Shown piece after piece: positions 19,254-19,624 of a stretch of 19,624 nt of DNA. Under the pieces are notes generated by a model. That model had not been told where the DNA came from and did not search any database. It saw only the letters and a list, made by a program, of their open reading frames with translations. Every line of letters begins with the position of its first letter. The first letter of the stretch is position 1. Origin of the DNA: Dissophora ornata (lineage: Eukaryota; Mortierellomycota; Mortierellomycetes; Mortierellales; Mortierellaceae); assembly GCA_025201705.1 (NCBI GenBank), contig MU617193.1, forward strand, positions 1 through 19,624. The letters run 5' to 3'. The translations under genes and the position numbers were made by a program.

Positions 19254-19624
19254 TTACTCAATATCATCATCAGTCGCAGTGGTATCAGTGCTACCAGCAT
19301 CAGTATCATCACCAAAGCCCACCTGTCTTCTAAACATCGGGTATGCCTCCGTATATATCCCGTTGGTATGGACATCGACATCGTGGAGAGATATATAGAG
19401 TTCAAACTGTTCAGACTGCATTTGTGAAGATTTTTACTTCGCGGCAATCTTGTTTTCCGTTTTCCGAAATATTTCCCCGGACTCTTTGATTACACCGCGA
19501 GGGCGTCGTCAGCTACGGGGGTGCCCTGCGCCTGAGTTCTGCCCCCCATCTTTCCCAGTAGAGAAACTCGTTTGGAGCGAGACGTGTAGACTATTATAAA
19601 CGCATTGGCACACCCCTTCTTTTT
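19254..19624 (-). CDS. 3' end of an unidentified gene (partial, runs off the window)
   Basis: The last exon is proposed as 19415-19254, following a TGCAG acceptor. It encodes 53 residues with a protein-like start (SEQFELYISLHDVDVHTNG, then YTEAYPMFRRQVGFGDD) and an acidic Asp/Thr-rich tail ending DDDIE before TAA. A preceding exon may end near 19496 at a weak GTGTAA donor (intron 19495-19416, 80 nt, phase 0 on both sides). Its frame is open to the window edge and includes KRVSLLGKMGGRTQAQG. A downstream AATAAA agrees with this direction. No family was recognised from these residues. The last exon is better supported than the upstream one. Confidence 0.45.

Noticed and set aside
1..19624. Search for tRNA, rRNA, CRISPR, transposon ends and a multi-gene defence or biosynthetic system
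   Set aside because: No tRNA arms, repeat-spacer arrays, transposase motifs or clustered functional genes were seen on either strand; the identified genes are unrelated in function.

Overview
The window looks like nuclear DNA of an early-diverging fungus, most likely Mucoromycota of the Mortierella type. I infer this from intron-rich genes with short GT-AG introns (56-140 nt), pyrimidine-rich upstream regions, a single-exon secreted ML-domain protein, a retained dymeclin gene (absent from baker's yeast) and a Pyp-type rhodanese-tyrosine phosphatase. No bacterial, phage, CRISPR, tRNA or rRNA feature was recognised, and no species can be named from sequence alone.

Layout. (1) 1-677: upstream DNA with a GT repeat, two CACGTG boxes and an 11-bp inverted repeat. 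(2) 678-4631 (+): a 14-exon dymeclin gene whose exons I joined by hand into a continuous 918-codon frame. (3) 4664-6277: no gene recognised. (4) 6278-6733 (-): a secreted ML-domain (NPC2-like) lipid-binding protein with a clear TATA box. (5) 6850-9730: a gene-poor stretch with a few weak coding candidates. (6) 9731-11581 (-): a four-exon secreted subtilisin-like protease with a likely GPI signal. (7) 11582-13477: mostly intergenic, with one protein-like minus-strand segment and a long CT tract. (8) 13478-14767 (+): a single-exon member of the putative glycolipid-binding family PF06475, split by a Ser-rich insertion of about 175 residues. (9) 14768-16676: intergenic DNA and the long leader of the next gene. 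(10) 16677-18879 (+): a three-exon rhodanese plus protein tyrosine phosphatase, probably acting on a MAP kinase. (11) 19254-19624 (-): the 3' end of a convergent gene running off the window.

The genes do not form a pathway or cluster. Dymeclin belongs to Golgi/secretory trafficking, the ML protein and the protease are secretory-route products, PF06475 suggests lipid binding, and the phosphatase is a signalling enzyme. This reads as ordinary fungal housekeeping and secreted genes. The most unusual signals are the dymeclin N-terminal extension, the split PF06475 domain, the 231-codon open frame directly after its TGA stop, and several unassigned coding-like segments. I saw no convincing new multi-gene system.
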